Assembly: GCA_016721435.1 (NCBI GenBank)
Contig: JADKIC010000004.1
Span: forward strand, 62,001 to 126,000
Length of the DNA: 64,000 nt
Origin: Bacteroidota bacterium
GTDB lineage: Bacteria; Bacteroidota; Bacteroidia; AKYH767-A; OLB10
Direction: 5' to 3'
The notes under the pieces were generated by a model. The model saw only the letters and a list, made by a program, of their open reading frames with translations. It was not told the DNA's origin and made no database searches. The position numbers and the translations under genes were made by a program. Shown piece after piece: positions 20,033 to 31,869 of this stretch; positions within the stretch are counted from its first letter, which is position 1, and each line of letters opens with the position of its first letter.

Positions 20033-22538
20033 TTACTTTCCTGAACTGAACTTTTCTTTTACTTTCATGATTACGCGAATAAGATCTCCCGGATTAAACG
20101 GTTTGCTCAGGTATTCATGCATGCCCGATGCCATGCATTTATCTCTTTCGTCTTCTGAAGCATTGGCGGATAAACCAATAATCATGGCATTTTTCAGGAC
20201 ATTCGGCATTTCTTCTCTGATATGTTTCATCGCAGTATAACCATCCATTTCCGGCATCTGGATGTCCATAAAAATAAAATCATAGCTATTCTCCTTTAAT
20301 TTTTCCAATGCTACCAGTCCGTTTTCAGCTTCGTGCATTACCGGATTCTTAATTAACATGGAGAGTGTTTCTTTTGCCACTATACGATTATAATAATTGT
20401 CTTCGACTATCAGGAAGCGTGAACCCTTGAGTTCGTCGGTATTGAATTCGGGTTCCGTTTCGTGAGCATTCAGATCCGATGCTACTGTTCCATAAGGAAT
20501 GATAAACGAAAAGATGGTTCCTTTACCCGGTTCACTCTCCACATGTATACTGCCGCCCTGAAGTTCCACGAGTTGTTTTGAGATGGTGAGTCCGAGGCCG
20601 GTTCCCCCAAATTTGCGGGTAATGCCTTCGTCCTCTTGAGTAAAGCTTTCAAATATTTTATCGAGTTTATCGGCAGCAATTCCCTGTCCGGTATCAATGA
20701 CGCTGAATTTTAGAATGCAACGATTTTCATCACTCGAATGCTGATGCATATATTCCGCACTAACGGTAACACCACCCTCTGTCGTAAACTTTATGGCATT
20801 TCCAATCAGATTGATGATAACCTGTGTAAGTCGTACCTGGTCACCTTCTACGAGTGCCGGAAGATTAACATTTTCTTCTTTAAGATATATTCCTTTTTCA
20901 ATAGCATTCGCATGTAAAAGATTGGTAACCGTGTTCAGGGTTTCTGCAGGTGAGAAGGCTCTTTTTTCAAATGCGATTTTTCCGGCTTCTATTTTTGAAA
21001 TGTCCAGAATATTATTAATAATTCCCACCAGACTTTCAGATGATTTCCGCATCACCTTCAGGTAGGGGGACTGATCGTCACGCGGGGAGCGCTGGTTGAG
21101 GACATTGATCATTCCAATAATAGCATGCATTGGCGTTCTGATTTCATGACTCATATTGGTCAGGAATTGCGTTTTATAGTGTTCGCTTCTGATGGCTTTT
21201 TCCTTTTCCTGTTCAATGATTTTGTTTTTTTCTTCCAGTACTTTCGAATATTGTTTGTTGGTAACAGCTCTGCGGTATTGTGTGAATCCAATAATTAAAA
21301 GCAGTATCCCAAAGAGAATGGCTGCATTACGAAGAAATGTTTGTAAGGCAATTTGCTTTTGCTGAAGCTCTTTATCTTTGTTGAGTAAAGCCACTTCTTT
21401 TTCTCTTTTCTCCGACTCGTATTGCATCTGTTTCGCAAAGGCGGCTTTGCGCATTTCCACATTATTCATACTATCCGACATCTGTTTAAAAAGCTGATGC
21501 ATTTCAAGTGCCTCTTTATGATTTCCCTGTTTAGAAAATATTTTACTTAGCGTCTCACTGGCGTTTTTAATGCGTTCAGGGACTCCAATGCCAAGTGCCA
21601 GCTCTAATGATGCCGTCCCGTATTTCTTCGCCATTTCCAGTTCTCCCTTTTTAAAATAGATATTGCTGATATTGTTCAGGCAGGCAGAGCGGGTGATCTT
21701 GTCTTCAGTGTTTTTCAGTTTGTCGATACAGCGCAGGTAGTAGGTTAATGCTAAATCCATTTTTCCGCTCTGATCATAGTTCCATCCAATATTATTTAAT
21801 GCGAGAGCCTGTCCTTGAATATTCCCTGTTTGCGAATAAGTACTTAAACTTCGTTTAAAATAATAAAGGGCTTTTTCTAAATCGCCTTCATCCTGAAAAA
21901 TAAATCCGAGATTGTTAAGTGACATGGCAATCCCGAACTGATCACCAATCGTTTCTCTTATTTTTAAACTCCTCTCGGCATAAATTATAGCTTGTTTGTT
22001 ATCACCTTGTTTTTTGTAAAATAAACTGATGTTGTTGAGAAGAATTGCTATGCCGTTTTGATCTTTGATGGATTCCCGGATTTTCAGACTTTGGAGATAA
22101 TATTCCATCGCCTTCTCGAGATTTCCTTGCTTCTCGTAAACTGTAGCCAGATTGTTCAGGCTTTGGGCAATTCCTGCACTGTCATTCGTTTCAGTTCGTA
22201 TGGCCAGACTCTTATTATAAAATTCAAGTGCAGGGAGGAGATCTCCTTTATTGTAGTAAGCACAACCTATATTGTTTGAAGCATTGGCAATTCCTCTTTT
22301 TAAAATTTAGCTGATTGGATAAGTCGTAGGCTTCTTTGGCATAGCGAAGTAAGTCATTATCATCCATAGAAAGATCGCTGATTTGATACAACAGATGAAC
22401 TTTGTTGGTGTCCACTCTTGCCGATTTTAATAGCAGTTTCAGGCTGTCTAGCTCCTGCTGCCCGCTGCCGGAAACGAATTGCGCAGTGCTGTGCAAGATA
22501 AAAAGCAAACAGAGAATGGCCTTTTTCATGAAATACAA
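20033..22538 (-). CDS. TPR-containing hybrid histidine kinase 1 (one frame break)
   Basis: About 834 residues: signal peptide (MKKAILCLLFILHSTAQFVS), then a series of tetratricopeptide repeats (GIAILLNNISLFYKKQGDNK, GIAMSLNNLGFIFQDEGDLE and relatives). A coiled coil and a transmembrane helix (AAILFGILLLIIGFTQY) follow. The kinase core has H-box FLTNMSHEIRTPMHAIIGMI, N box LIGNAIKFTTEGG, DTGQGI and GGTGLGLTISKQLVELQGG. The C-terminal receiver domain has DNYYNR and the phospho-Asp in FIFMDIQMPEMDG. The break near 22305 is cured by removing one A (LNFKRGIANASNNIG). It ends convergent with dctA and is a paralogue of the kinase at 32994. Lacking a DNA-binding output, it must signal through an HPt partner. 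Confidence 0.9.
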
Positions 22539-22607
22539 ATGTAGTTATCCCGCAGGTATTGGGGAATCAATTTATATAAATTTGCTTAGCCTGGCACTTC
22601 TAAAAGC

Positions 22608-22641
22608 AAAGAGGCTCAGCCATGTGTAGCCGAGCCTCTTT
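22608..22641 (-). terminator. Rho-independent terminator after the S74/T9SS gene
   Basis: Ten-base-pair stem AAAGAGGCTC / GAGCCTCTTT around a 14-nt loop that can itself pair (GGCT..AGCC). On the minus strand it is followed by TTTGCTTTTA. It lies 56 nt past the stop of the S74 gene and upstream of kinase 1, so it separates the two units. The plus strand also has a T run, so it could work in both directions. Confidence 0.6.
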
Positions 22642-22696
22642 TTATATATACTGTCCGAGCAAAGAATCCGATTTTGTTATGAATTATTTCCCTGAC

Positions 22697-24873
22697 TTAT
22701 TTAGATAAAATCATTTGTCTGGAGTCTACTACCTTACCATCTGCCAACAAGATGTAGGTGTAAATGCCGGCAGCAAGAGTGCCACCGCTTATTTCAGACT
22801 GACCGAAGCCTTTATTGTTTATTTTAATATTTAATACTTCTGTGCCATCCATTTTGTAAATACGGAGAGAAGCAAAGATGGATTGTTGTGGAATAAAATA
22901 TTTAATCAGCGTCCTTTCGGTGAAAGGGTTAGGGATGTTTTGTTCGAGTGAAGCTTTTTCAGTACTCGCGGAGGCAATTTTAATATCTGCGTTTGTACCG
23001 ATAGCATTTCCTTCGAAGGCATTGCAACATTGGCTCAAGGCAGTTTCAATAGCTGCAACACGTGATTTCATAGTATTAATCTCTTCTTGTTGCATTTCAA
23101 GCTGACTGTTTTTCTTTTCGATCAGAACTTGCTGCTCTTTGATGGCATTCACCAGAACAAAATCCATTGCACCGTAATCTACTGCCAGGTAATTCTTTTT
23201 CCCACCATCTTTATCGGTATATGTCCATTCTTTTACCATGTAGGGTGCCAACTTTTGCAACTCCTGGGCAAGTGTTCCCACGCCCTTTTCATTGGTGGGC
23301 ATTCCGGCCTCACCGGTATAATTAAACCAAACCGGGTGAATTTTTTGAACCAGAGATAAGCCATCGTTAAAATCACTTACATCTTTTTTAAGTCGGGCAT
23401 CGGAGGTGACTGTCCAGGTAGAAGACAATGGTTTGGCTGCTGAATTAGCACTTAGGTGTAGCTGATAGGCAGGACTGCTTAGGCCAATTCCTACCAAGGT
23501 TCCTGTAAAGGTTCCGTCAATAACTAAATTGCCCCCGTTATTATTCAGGGTAAGGGTGGCAGGAAGACTGTTGGAACGGGCCATTATTTCATTTTCGTCA
23601 ATGGTGACATTATTCCCGGTGATACTTCCGCAAACGAGGTAACCACCGGAAGCAAGTGAAACATCCGTACCACCGGAGACATGAAGAGGAACGCTTGGGG
23701 AAGCATTATTAATACCAACGCGATTGTTTACATTGTCCCAAAAAAGATTGGTGGTGGAGCTAATAGAGCTAGCGCTGTTCCAAAAACTAAATCTTCCTGT
23801 AGTTCCGCTACCGGTTAAACCGCTTCCGGAAATATTTTGCCATGAAGCAAGTCCGGCAGCATCTGAAACCAGTACTTTTCCAAGACCTGGCGAGCCGCCC
23901 GAAATTTTAATTTGTCCATTTATATCAACGGCAGTGGAAGGAGAGGCTGTTCCAATTCCCAAACGGCTGTTGGTGTTATCCCAAAATAAATTTGCATTTG
24001 AACTCAAGGAAGTAGTACCCGTCCAAAAGCTAATGCGATTCGCAGCTCCGGTACCGCTTATACTTCCTGTTGGTGTTTGCCAAATGGCATTACCTGTAGC
24101 AGCCTCATAAGTAAGCACCTGCCCTGCCGCACCGCCGGAAACCTTTAACGTGCCGTTTACTTCTATACCGCCGCTACATTTTATTTGTCCGCTAACATCG
24201 AGGCGAGCTTGTGGATTGCCGGTTCCGATGCCCACATTACCATTCGAGCGAAGAATAGTTAATGCAGTGCCTACACCTATATTATTGATGATATAATCAT
24301 TCGATCCGGACTTCATTCCTGTTTGCCAGGTATGATTTCCTAATAGTCCGCCGATGTTTTAAATTCGAGCATGGCTGCAGTATCCTGGTTCAGGCGTTCA
24401 ATGATCATCTTGGCATGTCCGGTTGTTCCCTGTAAATGCAAGGTGGCGTCAGCGGTATTGAAAACCGATAAAGTGGCTGCGGAGGTGGCAGTTCCGATAC
24501 CTACTTTGGCAGTATTATCCCCAATTTGAATTTGATTGGAAGCGTTCCGGTTTAATACCTGAATACCATTGATGCGATAGAGAGAATCAGTATTAATACT
24601 TCCACCTTTGATGTCTAATTTATAGAGCGGTGATTGATTTCCGATTCCTACTTTTCCATTGGCATTAATGACCATCCGGACAGCGTTATTTGTTTTGAAT
24701 TTTATAGGCTTATAATCTGAAGTGCCGATAAAATTGTTGCCACTAATTCCGGTGTTCCCGTTTAAATCCCAGAAACCTGTGGTTCCTGTTGTTTGTGCCA
24801 GCACATTGCTTCCGAGAGCAATCAACGACCCCAGGAGTAGGGTAAAGTGATGTTTTTTAAAATTGTTTTTCAT
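22697..24873 (-). CDS. Tail-fibre-like surface protein with S74-type chaperone domain and T9SS signal (one frame break)
   Basis: About 725 residues. A signal peptide (LLLGSLIALGSNVLAQ) is followed by repeated units of ~60-70 residues centred on GKVGIG, GNVGIGTGNPQARLD, SRLGIGTASPSTAVD and NRVGINNASPS. These are beta-solenoid repeats typical of phage tail fibres and Bacteroidota fibre-like proteins. Then comes a peptidase-S74 intramolecular chaperone block, TSDARLKKDVSDFNDGL, with the Ser-Asp and Lys expected for self-cleavage, then a coiled coil (KKNSQLEMQQEEINTMKSR). A T9SS sorting domain closes it (NIPNPFTERTLIKYF, AAGIYTYILLADG, SRQMILSK). The break near 24338 is cured by one G (KTSGGLLGNHTWQTG). 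It is downstream of the lan exporter but has its own promoter and terminator candidates. Confidence 0.87.
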
Positions 24874-24933
24874 TGGTATTTGTATTTGAGATTTTAGTTT
24901 TTTTAGTGGGGTTTAATCTTGCTTTATCATGTA

Positions 24934-24963
24934 GCAATTTACATAAATGATTTGAATTGGCAA
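24934..24963 (-). promoter_or_regulatory. Candidate promoter of the S74/T9SS gene
   Basis: On the minus strand, TTG (24961-24963), a 19-nt spacer and TAAATTGC (24934-24941). Spacing matches the Bacteroidota -33/-7 arrangement; the -7 box departs from TAnnTTTG at two positions. The predicted start site is about 55 nt before the ATG. If real, the gene is not solely dependent on the lan operon. Confidence 0.4.
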
Positions 24964-24994
24964 GAGATATTGAAATTATAATTAGTTGATTTAA

Positions 24995-27235
24995 TTAATC
25001 ACCCAGTTCAAGTTGGTTTTTAACGAGGGTATAATAAATCCCTCTGCTTTGTGTCAATTCTGAGTGAGAGCCGGTTTCAGCAATTTTACCTTTATCGAGA
25101 ACAATAATTTGATCCGCGTTTTTAACAGTACTCAACCGGTGGGCAACAACGACTACAGTCCGGCCTTCAAAGAAGAAATTCAGATTTTCTATAACTTTCT
25201 TTTCATTATTCGCATCGAGTGCACTAGTTGCTTCATCAAGAAATAAGAAGGATGGATTTTTGTAAACGGCCCGTGCAAGCAACAGGCGTTGCGTTTGACC
25301 GGTGCTCAGCGAAACACCTTCATTTCCCACCTCGGTCATGTACCCTTTCGCCAATGTATCTATAAATTCATCGATATTGGCAATTTTGGCTGCTTGTAGA
25401 ATCATCTCTTCGTTTTTTTCCTGGCCCAGTGAAATGTTATCTGCTATTGTACCGTTGAAGATCATTCCATTTTGCATGACAACACCACATTTTTCTCTCC
25501 AGGATGCATGGTGCAGAAAAGTAAAAGGTTTTTCGCCCAAGCGAATTTCGCCATGCCAGGGATCATAAAATCTTAGCAGTAATTTCATTAAAGTTGTTTT
25601 ACCGCTTCCACTGGCACCAACAATAGCAGTGACTTTTCCGGCAGGAATAATACATGTTACTTCATCAAGTACCGGCTCGATTTTTTCACTTCCATATCCA
25701 AATGTTACTTTGTGTAAGTTGATGTCAGCTTTTGCCGGAATGATAGTTTCTGTATCAGCTCCTTCGGGATCTTCGTCCTGTTGAATCATAACGTCATTGA
25801 TGCGTTCCATGCTGAGTTTGGCGTCCTGCCAGGAGATGATGAATTCATGCAGTTGTTCCAATGGACTACTGAGCTGACCAACAATCATAGTAATGGCAAA
25901 CATTGTCCCCAGACTTATTTCACCGCCAAGTACACTTTTGGCCGCAAGGAATGTAATCAGAATCGATGTGCCTTGCTTCAGCATACTTGAACCTGTAAAC
26001 TGAAATTGGTTGATGACAAGCGATTTGGTCTTTAATTGATACAGTTGAGATTGGATGTTCTCCCATTCCCACCTTTTTTGTCGCATGCTATTACTGATCT
26101 TAATATCCGGCATTCCGGAAAGTATTTCGATCACTTTATTATTTTCCTTTGAGTTTACTTCAAAAAATTTGAAATCAATTTTCTTTCTTTTAACAAGAAA
26201 TAACAATGTCCAGCCAAAACTTAGAAGAGAACCTGTCAGGAAAATAAAGAATATAACGGGATTGTAAATGGCGAGTACAATACTTAGTACGATGAAATTG
26301 ATCATCGAAAAAACAGTGTTCAGGGAAGATACCGTCAATAGATTTTCAACTCGTCGGTGATCATCTATCCGTTGTAGTAAATCACCCGTAATATGTGTTT
26401 CGAAAAACGAGATAGGAAGCTTCAGCATCTTTGTTAAGAAATCTGAAACCATAGCTATATTTATTCTTGTTCCCATATGCAATAGCAAGGAACCTCTGAT
26501 AATATCCGTGATACTACTTCCAAGAAATAAGAGCAACTGGCCGATAAGGATCATGTATATAAAATCCATATCTCGCAGATTTATTCCCTTATCCACCAAT
26601 GACTGTGTCAGGAAGGGGCTTACAAGCATAATCAAATTGCTCACCAATAAGCCCAAGAGTAGCTTAAGAAATATTTTTTTATGGGGTGTAAAATAATTTA
26701 ACAGGTAGGAGAAGTTCGGTTTTTTCTTTAGTCCTGCTGTAAGGGGAGCATCATAAAAGGAAGGTGTTGTTTCCAATATTAATGCATAGCCGATACTGTT
26801 CTCCCTTTCATTTAAATCAACTGATTCCGCATCTTCGTCTGTTGAAGGTTCACTCATCCAGTAATCTGAAAATTCTTTTTCGTTATAGGTGACAAGTCCT
26901 TTATCCGGATCGGAGATGTAGTACTTCCCTGTTTTGCCGGGTTTGGGTGCCTTGTAGATAACGACAAAGTGATTTTCCTGCCAGTGGAGAATGATCGGAA
27001 CCTGCCTGACAATTTCCTTGAGTTGTTCAAGATCTAGTTTTGCTCCGATGCTATGTAGTCCAATAGATTCTGCCGCTTCACTTATACCCAAAAGTGAAAC
27101 ACCCACCTTAGTGATATGGCATCTGTCCCGTAGAAAGTCAATGGCATATTCCTGACCGTAATATTCCGCGATCATTTTGAGGCATGCCGGCCCGCAATCT
27201 CTTGCGCCTAACTGAAAGGTGTGTGGAAACTTCAT
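24995..27235 (-). CDS. Peptidase-containing ABC exporter for a lanthipeptide (LanT-like)
   Basis: Exporter that removes a leader peptide and translocates the core peptide. 746 residues in three domains. An N-terminal C39 cysteine protease has Q8 in FQLGARDCGPACL, catalytic C14, H89 in WQENHF and D109 in YISDPDKG. A six-helix ABC membrane domain follows (about 175-480). The nucleotide-binding domain has Walker A GASGSGKTTLMKLLL, signature LSTGQTQRLLLARAV and Walker B FLFLDEATSALD. C39 proteases cut after double-glycine-type leaders, which predicts such a leader in the unseen precursor. The signature has LSTGQ rather than LSGGQ. It starts 12 nt after lanB, clearly the same operon. Intact. Confidence 0.93.
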   Translation of the reverse strand: MKFPHTFQLGARDCGPACLKMIAEYYGQEYAIDFLRDRCHITKVGVSLLGISEAAESIGLHSIGAKLDLEQLKEIVRQVPIILHWQENHFVVIYKAPKPGKTGKYYISDPDKGLVTYNEKEFSDYWMSEPSTDEDAESVDLNERENSIGYALILETTPSFYDAPLTAGLKKKPNFSYLLNYFTPHKKIFLKLLLGLLVSNLIMLVSPFLTQSLVDKGINLRDMDFIYMILIGQLLLFLGSSITDIIRGSLLLHMGTRINIAMVSDFLTKMLKLPISFFETHITGDLLQRIDDHRRVENLLTVSSLNTVFSMINFIVLSIVLAIYNPVIFFIFLTGSLLSFGWTLLFLVKRKKIDFKFFEVNSKENNKVIEILSGMPDIKISNSMRQKRWEWENIQSQLYQLKTKSLVINQFQFTGSSMLKQGTSILITFLAAKSVLGGEISLGTMFAITMIVGQLSSPLEQLHEFIISWQDAKLSMERINDVMIQQDEDPEGADTETIIPAKADINLHKVTFGYGSEKIEPVLDEVTCIIPAGKVTAIVGASGSGKTTLMKLLLRFYDPWHGEIRLGEKPFTFLHHASWREKCGVVMQNGMIFNGTIADNISLGQEKNEEMILQAAKIANIDEFIDTLAKGYMTEVGNEGVSLSTGQTQRLLLARAVYKNPSFLFLDEATSALDANNEKKVIENLNFFFEGRTVVVVAHRLSTVKNADQIIVLDKGKIAETGSHSELTQSRGIYYTLVKNQLELGD

Positions 27236-27247
27236 TTATAGTGATTT

Positions 27248-30200
27248 CTAGACAGCCGGGATAGCTTTGTTTTTGTTCTTTTGCATGGCCACTTTTGTTT
27301 CGTAATGTTTAAGCAGGTAATCATAGAGGACCAGCTCTACTTTACGCTGCTTGCTGATGAACATGCGGTTAATGAACATGTGCAGATGACTGGCAAGGAG
27401 GTCATTGAGCACATTTGGATTGTTTAATACGGATGGAGCCTGAAGTATATTTGCTATTGATTTTTTGTAGGATTCATCCCCGATACGGAAAAGGTCAATG
27501 GCCATTTTCATGTTTTCATCTTCTTCTCCTTCACTGTTCATCAACTGATAGATTAATTTTTTGTTGCTTGTGAATCGTTCAGATATTTTTTTCTGCTGTG
27601 GTCCGGAAATATTGAATTCATTGGAGAAGCTTTCATGTAGAATTTTTAATAAATCTCTTTTGCGATGCAGATCATATCCGAAGTCATCAAGAATGATGTC
27701 TAAGGTTTTTAATGCTATTTGCCAGCGATAATGTTCACCTTCATCTCCCTCCAGTAGTGATATAAAGTTTAGAATGCTGACGGATTGATGGTAAAAGATG
27801 TTTTCACTGTCTTCAATTGTTTCAATTCCATAGCGCTCAATTTCTCTTTGATAGGTTTCGATTTGTACGTTATGTATCGAATGATGATCATTAAAGGGCT
27901 GAAGCATTTGCTGTAAACGATCGATTACTGTTTTCCAGAAATCAGGATTGCTAGCATGATGGAATCTTACCCGAATATGATTTCCGGTATCCATATATCG
28001 AATAAAGAAATATTTATCGATGATGCCTTCTTCCAATAATGTCTCCGTTAGCGGTTTGATCACTTCACATAAAACCTTCTCCGCTGTTTTCGTCCCGCAG
28101 TATATTTTCACATAGAGCCATTCTGAACCAACCGGAAAGTAGCGTCGCACTTCAATTTGATTTTGGCTTTCAGAGGCATCCTTGGAAACGGGTACCTGTG
28201 TCAGACTGTTTTTATTGAATGTGAATATGAATTCTCCCGCAAAATGTCCTTCTTCACTTTTCATCCAACTTTGCTCCGGTGTATCAAAGGTTTCTGTTAA
28301 AAGGCACGAATGAAATTTATTTATTTCTGCCTGTAGCAAGCGGATGCAGTAAATGTTTTGCAAATCAAGCATTAACTCATTATCTCCTTGTGAAAGTAAT
28401 AGGTAACGAGGTAGTTTTCGTTGTTGCGCTATTGTATGAAACAGGGCCAGTACTTCTTTATCACTTTTCTTTTCACATTCTTTAATGTCTTCTTTCGTTA
28501 TAGTCCATTTTGCTTTGGAGAGAATGTATTTACCATAGCTGACCCTGGGCAGGAAGGGACGATTGTCTAATATTCCCCAACTCCAGCCATAGCCCTTGAT
28601 CTGTTGAAATTGTAAGTCGCATAAAAACTGATAAACCGGTAATGTAGTCATTGAAAAATTATGTGCATTGGTCATACGGGGAATTACACGCTTCTTTAAT
28701 TTTTTAGAAACCAATACTACGTTGCCGTTTTCAATACCTACTAAGAGATCGGTTACCGGGATTTGAAAGTCCTTATCTAAAGCTGAGCCGCATAAATAAG
28801 GTATCTCATAGTTTCTCATTATCGGCCGCATTAGAATATTCCCAATACGTGATTCCGGTAAGTGAACGATTTCAGCAAATAGGGCGTCGGGTTGATGCGC
28901 TTCCTCTTGCTGAAGAATGGTTTTAGTTAAAGCTTCGATATCAGGATGCAGATGGCAAAACCTTCCGAGGAGGTTGCCTCCGGATGGACCGGCAGGAGGA
29001 TGAATAAAAATAGTGTAATTTCCTGCATCAATTTCTGCTGCAGATGATGCATGAATTCGACTCATCAGATAGACGGAATCAGGTAGTCCGTTCGGCTTTA
29101 ATTCGCTTTTTGATAATCTTTCAATTGTAGCGTCGTCAATTATCAATTCTGTTTTTTGCTGAGTAATGGCTTCCTGATAGAGCTGCCATTTGAAATTATC
29201 TACGTCTGATCCACTACTTGTTTGATAGGAATTATTTCCTTCACCGATTGGTAGTTTATCAATGAGCGGTGATTCTTCCAGTCCACTTGTAGAAAATTTG
29301 CCATAGCCTATGCCGGATTCAGTATCCAGGACTTCAACCAATGGTATCCATTGGCCTTCGTAGCGATCCATAAAAGCATTTTTGAAATCTCTGAATAGGT
29401 CATTAATTTCAGATGAGTTGGCCAACAGTTGAATCAGACTGCTTTCGTAGAGGAGATCATCACATACTCTTTTATTTATTTTACAGTGCAGCGTTGGACG
29501 ATAACTGTCTATTTGAATCAATGTCTTTAAATGAACAGGTATTTCTAAATTTCGGAGATGACTGACAATATTACCATAAAAGATATTTTTATCGCCTGTT
29601 CCGGTTTTTATCTGTTCAAATTCTTTGTTTACATTTTCGAAGTGTTTAACATACTCTTCGGTATTATCTAATTGTTTTAATTTTTTCACGAGAGTTTTGA
29701 AATACTCCTCTCCAGTAACATTGGGTTCCAAATCACTTATTAGAACCTGATTGCTGATCAACTCATTCAGAAAGCCAAGTGCTTCGTCTGATGAAACTTC
29801 ATTATCTGTAATGATTGCTGCTAAGGCTGTAGCGGAAAGTCCAACCCTGGCGGCTTCAATGATTTTGTCAAGATAGACTGATTTGGCAATTTGAACCAGG
29901 TGATAACTTCTTCCGGATTCAAGCGTAAGCGATGCTCCACATATCTGTAGTTGTCGCCCAAAGGATATAGTGACGAGTTTGGAAAAACCGAAGTTGCTGA
30001 TTTATTTCCGGCTTTTCAAGCAGATGGGATAAGGCCTGTCCCGCATAATCCATGTCAATGCGCCCGTGTCGGATGATGGATGTTCTGTTGTTCAATTCAA
30101 TGGAAGTATTGTCATTGATTTCGCCCAGGGAACAGGTGGCAAAAGTCCATATGGAGTACAGCGTGTACACATTCTTATCATGTACTTCGCGAGGGAGAGT

Positions 30201-30481
30201 TCCGTTTTTTCTCTTTTATCTGCTTTTTCTATTTTATCATCCAGCCAAAGGAGTAATTGTTCATGCAGGTCAGGAGAGGCTATGTATAGTGCTTCTTTGA
30301 CAATAGGTTGCCTGTAAAAATCCTGCAAGGACTTTTTTAACCATTCTTTATTATCTTCCGGATGTTCATCTACCAGTTTAGTCCAGTTAAAGAACTGTTC
30401 GATAGGATAGAGTGGATTTCGAACCAGGAATCCTGCATGAGGCTGGTACCACTCTTTGTAGTAGTTTTTTATTTTATACAT
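27248..30481 (-). CDS. Class I lanthipeptide dehydratase LanB (three frame breaks)
   Basis: Full-length LanB: glutamyl-tRNA-dependent dehydration of Ser/Thr in a precursor peptide. Joined length is about 1,078 residues. The N-terminal glutamylation domain shows the marker MCTRCTPYGLFATCSLGEI and NSSLYPLGDNYRYVEHRLR. Centrally lies YTIFIHPPAGPSGGNLLGRF. The C-terminal elimination domain (SpaB_C type) has EWLYVKIYCG, YFFIRYMDTGNHIRVRFHH and ETYQREIERYG. Breaks near 30120 (one T; PYGLFATC), 29978 (one C; RFFPNSSLYP) and 29925 (one C; HRLRLESGRSYHL) are all single-base losses in or beside short runs, so I treat the gene as intact. Its ATG overlaps the lanC stop by 8 nt. A thiopeptide-type dehydratase is unlikely because both LanB domains are in one chain beside a LanC. 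Confidence 0.92.
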
Positions 30482-31721
30482 TGGTTAAAAATAGGATGTC
30501 CCAGTCGGGTTTGATTTGGTAGATGTAAGATAGATAGATTAATGCAATGCCGGCATTCCCTTCGAGTAAGCCATCATTGACAACAGCAATTTGCTTTTCT
30601 GTTTCCAGATCGTAGGTAAAAAAGGAATAGCCGGGTGACGAGGAGGTGGGTTTGTAGAAACGCTGTATCGTTTCTTCATACCATTTATCTGCAGCCTGTT
30701 TAAATGCCGTGTTACCGGTGGATTGAAACAAACGATGGTATTGGTGAATTAAACCGGTAGTGCCATGACAAAAAGGTGCATCATCGCAGCCGGAATTTTC
30801 AAAATTCCTTTTTGTCGTCAGAAGTGCAATGTCAAGGCCTTTATCTGTCCATGCCGCATTCTTCAGGGCTCGACCACTATGAATCAACATAAGAGCAAGT
30901 GATAGGTCTCCATAGCACCAACCCAGACGGGAGAACTTTGCGATGGGAACAGCAGGATTTTTCACATCAATGCTGAACGGATAGCGACACGCGTTTTCCG
31001 GTTCAAATTCATTTTCCAATAAGTAAGGAATTGAATTTTCCAGCATTTCTTTAATTTCCGCTTGTTTAATTCCTCTCTCATAGACTTGTGCCAGAAAGGA
31101 GATGATCCCCGGCATGCCATGCGCCATCCCGAAGTTGAAGTTGTCATTGCTAAATCTTCCGAACCCTTTCGTCATCCAAAGTTTGTATGGCCCTTCATTC
31201 ATTCTCAATGCTGATAAATGATCCACTATTTTTTCTAAATAAATGGTATCACCATTTTCTTTATTTCGCTCGAGAAAATAGATGCCCAGCCCGGTCATTC
31301 CGTGTAATGGATCCCAGTTTTCGGTGGCGAAATCGTAATCGATACCCCTGCTGATGAACTCATCAATTTCACCTAAATTAAGATCTTCGGATTTGTCAAT
31401 AACATTCATGTTTCTGAGATGCTGAAACACAAATGCAATTCCGGTTAAGCCGGATGATATATTGTGATCCAGTTCTTCATTTGCCAATGATTCTCCTAAT
31501 TGCTCGAGTAAATCAAATGTAACTGTCGTGTAAGCGGGGTCTGTATATACTTTCGACAAATATGCGAAAAGAAGGGTTATTCCGCACTTTCCGCTAAGTA
31601 GGCCTACATCCTTAATCTGATCTTTTCGTTGAATCAAATCATCAGCGATTTGTTTGATTTGCCCCTCAATGTCTGCATGAGTAGTATCGGATAGAATGGG
31701 GTGGGGTAGTATTGTGGTCAT
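30474..31721 (-). CDS. LanC-type lanthionine cyclase
   Basis: Zinc enzyme that adds cysteine thiols to dehydrated residues, forming (methyl)lanthionine rings. 415 residues with the GxxG-rich double-barrel repeats: GLLSGKCGITLLFAYLS, GLTGIAFVF, DPLHGMTGLGIYF, FGMAHGMPGIISFL, GWCYGDLSLAL, CHGTTGLIHQY and LLEGNAGIALIYLS. Expected zinc ligands are C269 (GWCYG), C318 and H319 (FCHG); H201 in AHGMPG is also conserved in the family. The ATG is at 31721 and the gene overlaps lanB by 8 nt. Position between the LytTR gene (148 nt upstream) and lanB links biosynthesis to signalling. Eukaryotic LANCL-type proteins are excluded by context. Confidence 0.94.
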   Translation of the reverse strand: MTTILPHPILSDTTHADIEGQIKQIADDLIQRKDQIKDVGLLSGKCGITLLFAYLSKVYTDPAYTTVTFDLLEQLGESLANEELDHNISSGLTGIAFVFQHLRNMNVIDKSEDLNLGEIDEFISRGIDYDFATENWDPLHGMTGLGIYFLERNKENGDTIYLEKIVDHLSALRMNEGPYKLWMTKGFGRFSNDNFNFGMAHGMPGIISFLAQVYERGIKQAEIKEMLENSIPYLLENEFEPENACRYPFSIDVKNPAVPIAKFSRLGWCYGDLSLALMLIHSGRALKNAAWTDKGLDIALLTTKRNFENSGCDDAPFCHGTTGLIHQYHRLFQSTGNTAFKQAADKWYEETIQRFYKPTSSSPGYSFFTYDLETEKQIAVVNDGLLEGNAGIALIYLSYIYQIKPDWDILFLTNV

Positions 31722-31869
31722 ATTTGACGAATTGGATTATTTTTCGGTAAGGTGTATACTTTGTCAGGCAGGGTTACTTATTTCTTGTTGATTACTTGTT
31801 GTTATAATTAGCTATGACTTGAGAGCAAAAATTGGTAGTTTTCATATGCTTGATTAATTTGGAGACTTC

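Noticed and set aside
31722..31869. 17-codon frame (MKTTNFCSQVIANYNNK) upstream of lanC as a precursor peptide
   Set aside because: It is too short, with one cysteine and no leader-like sequence or double glycine.
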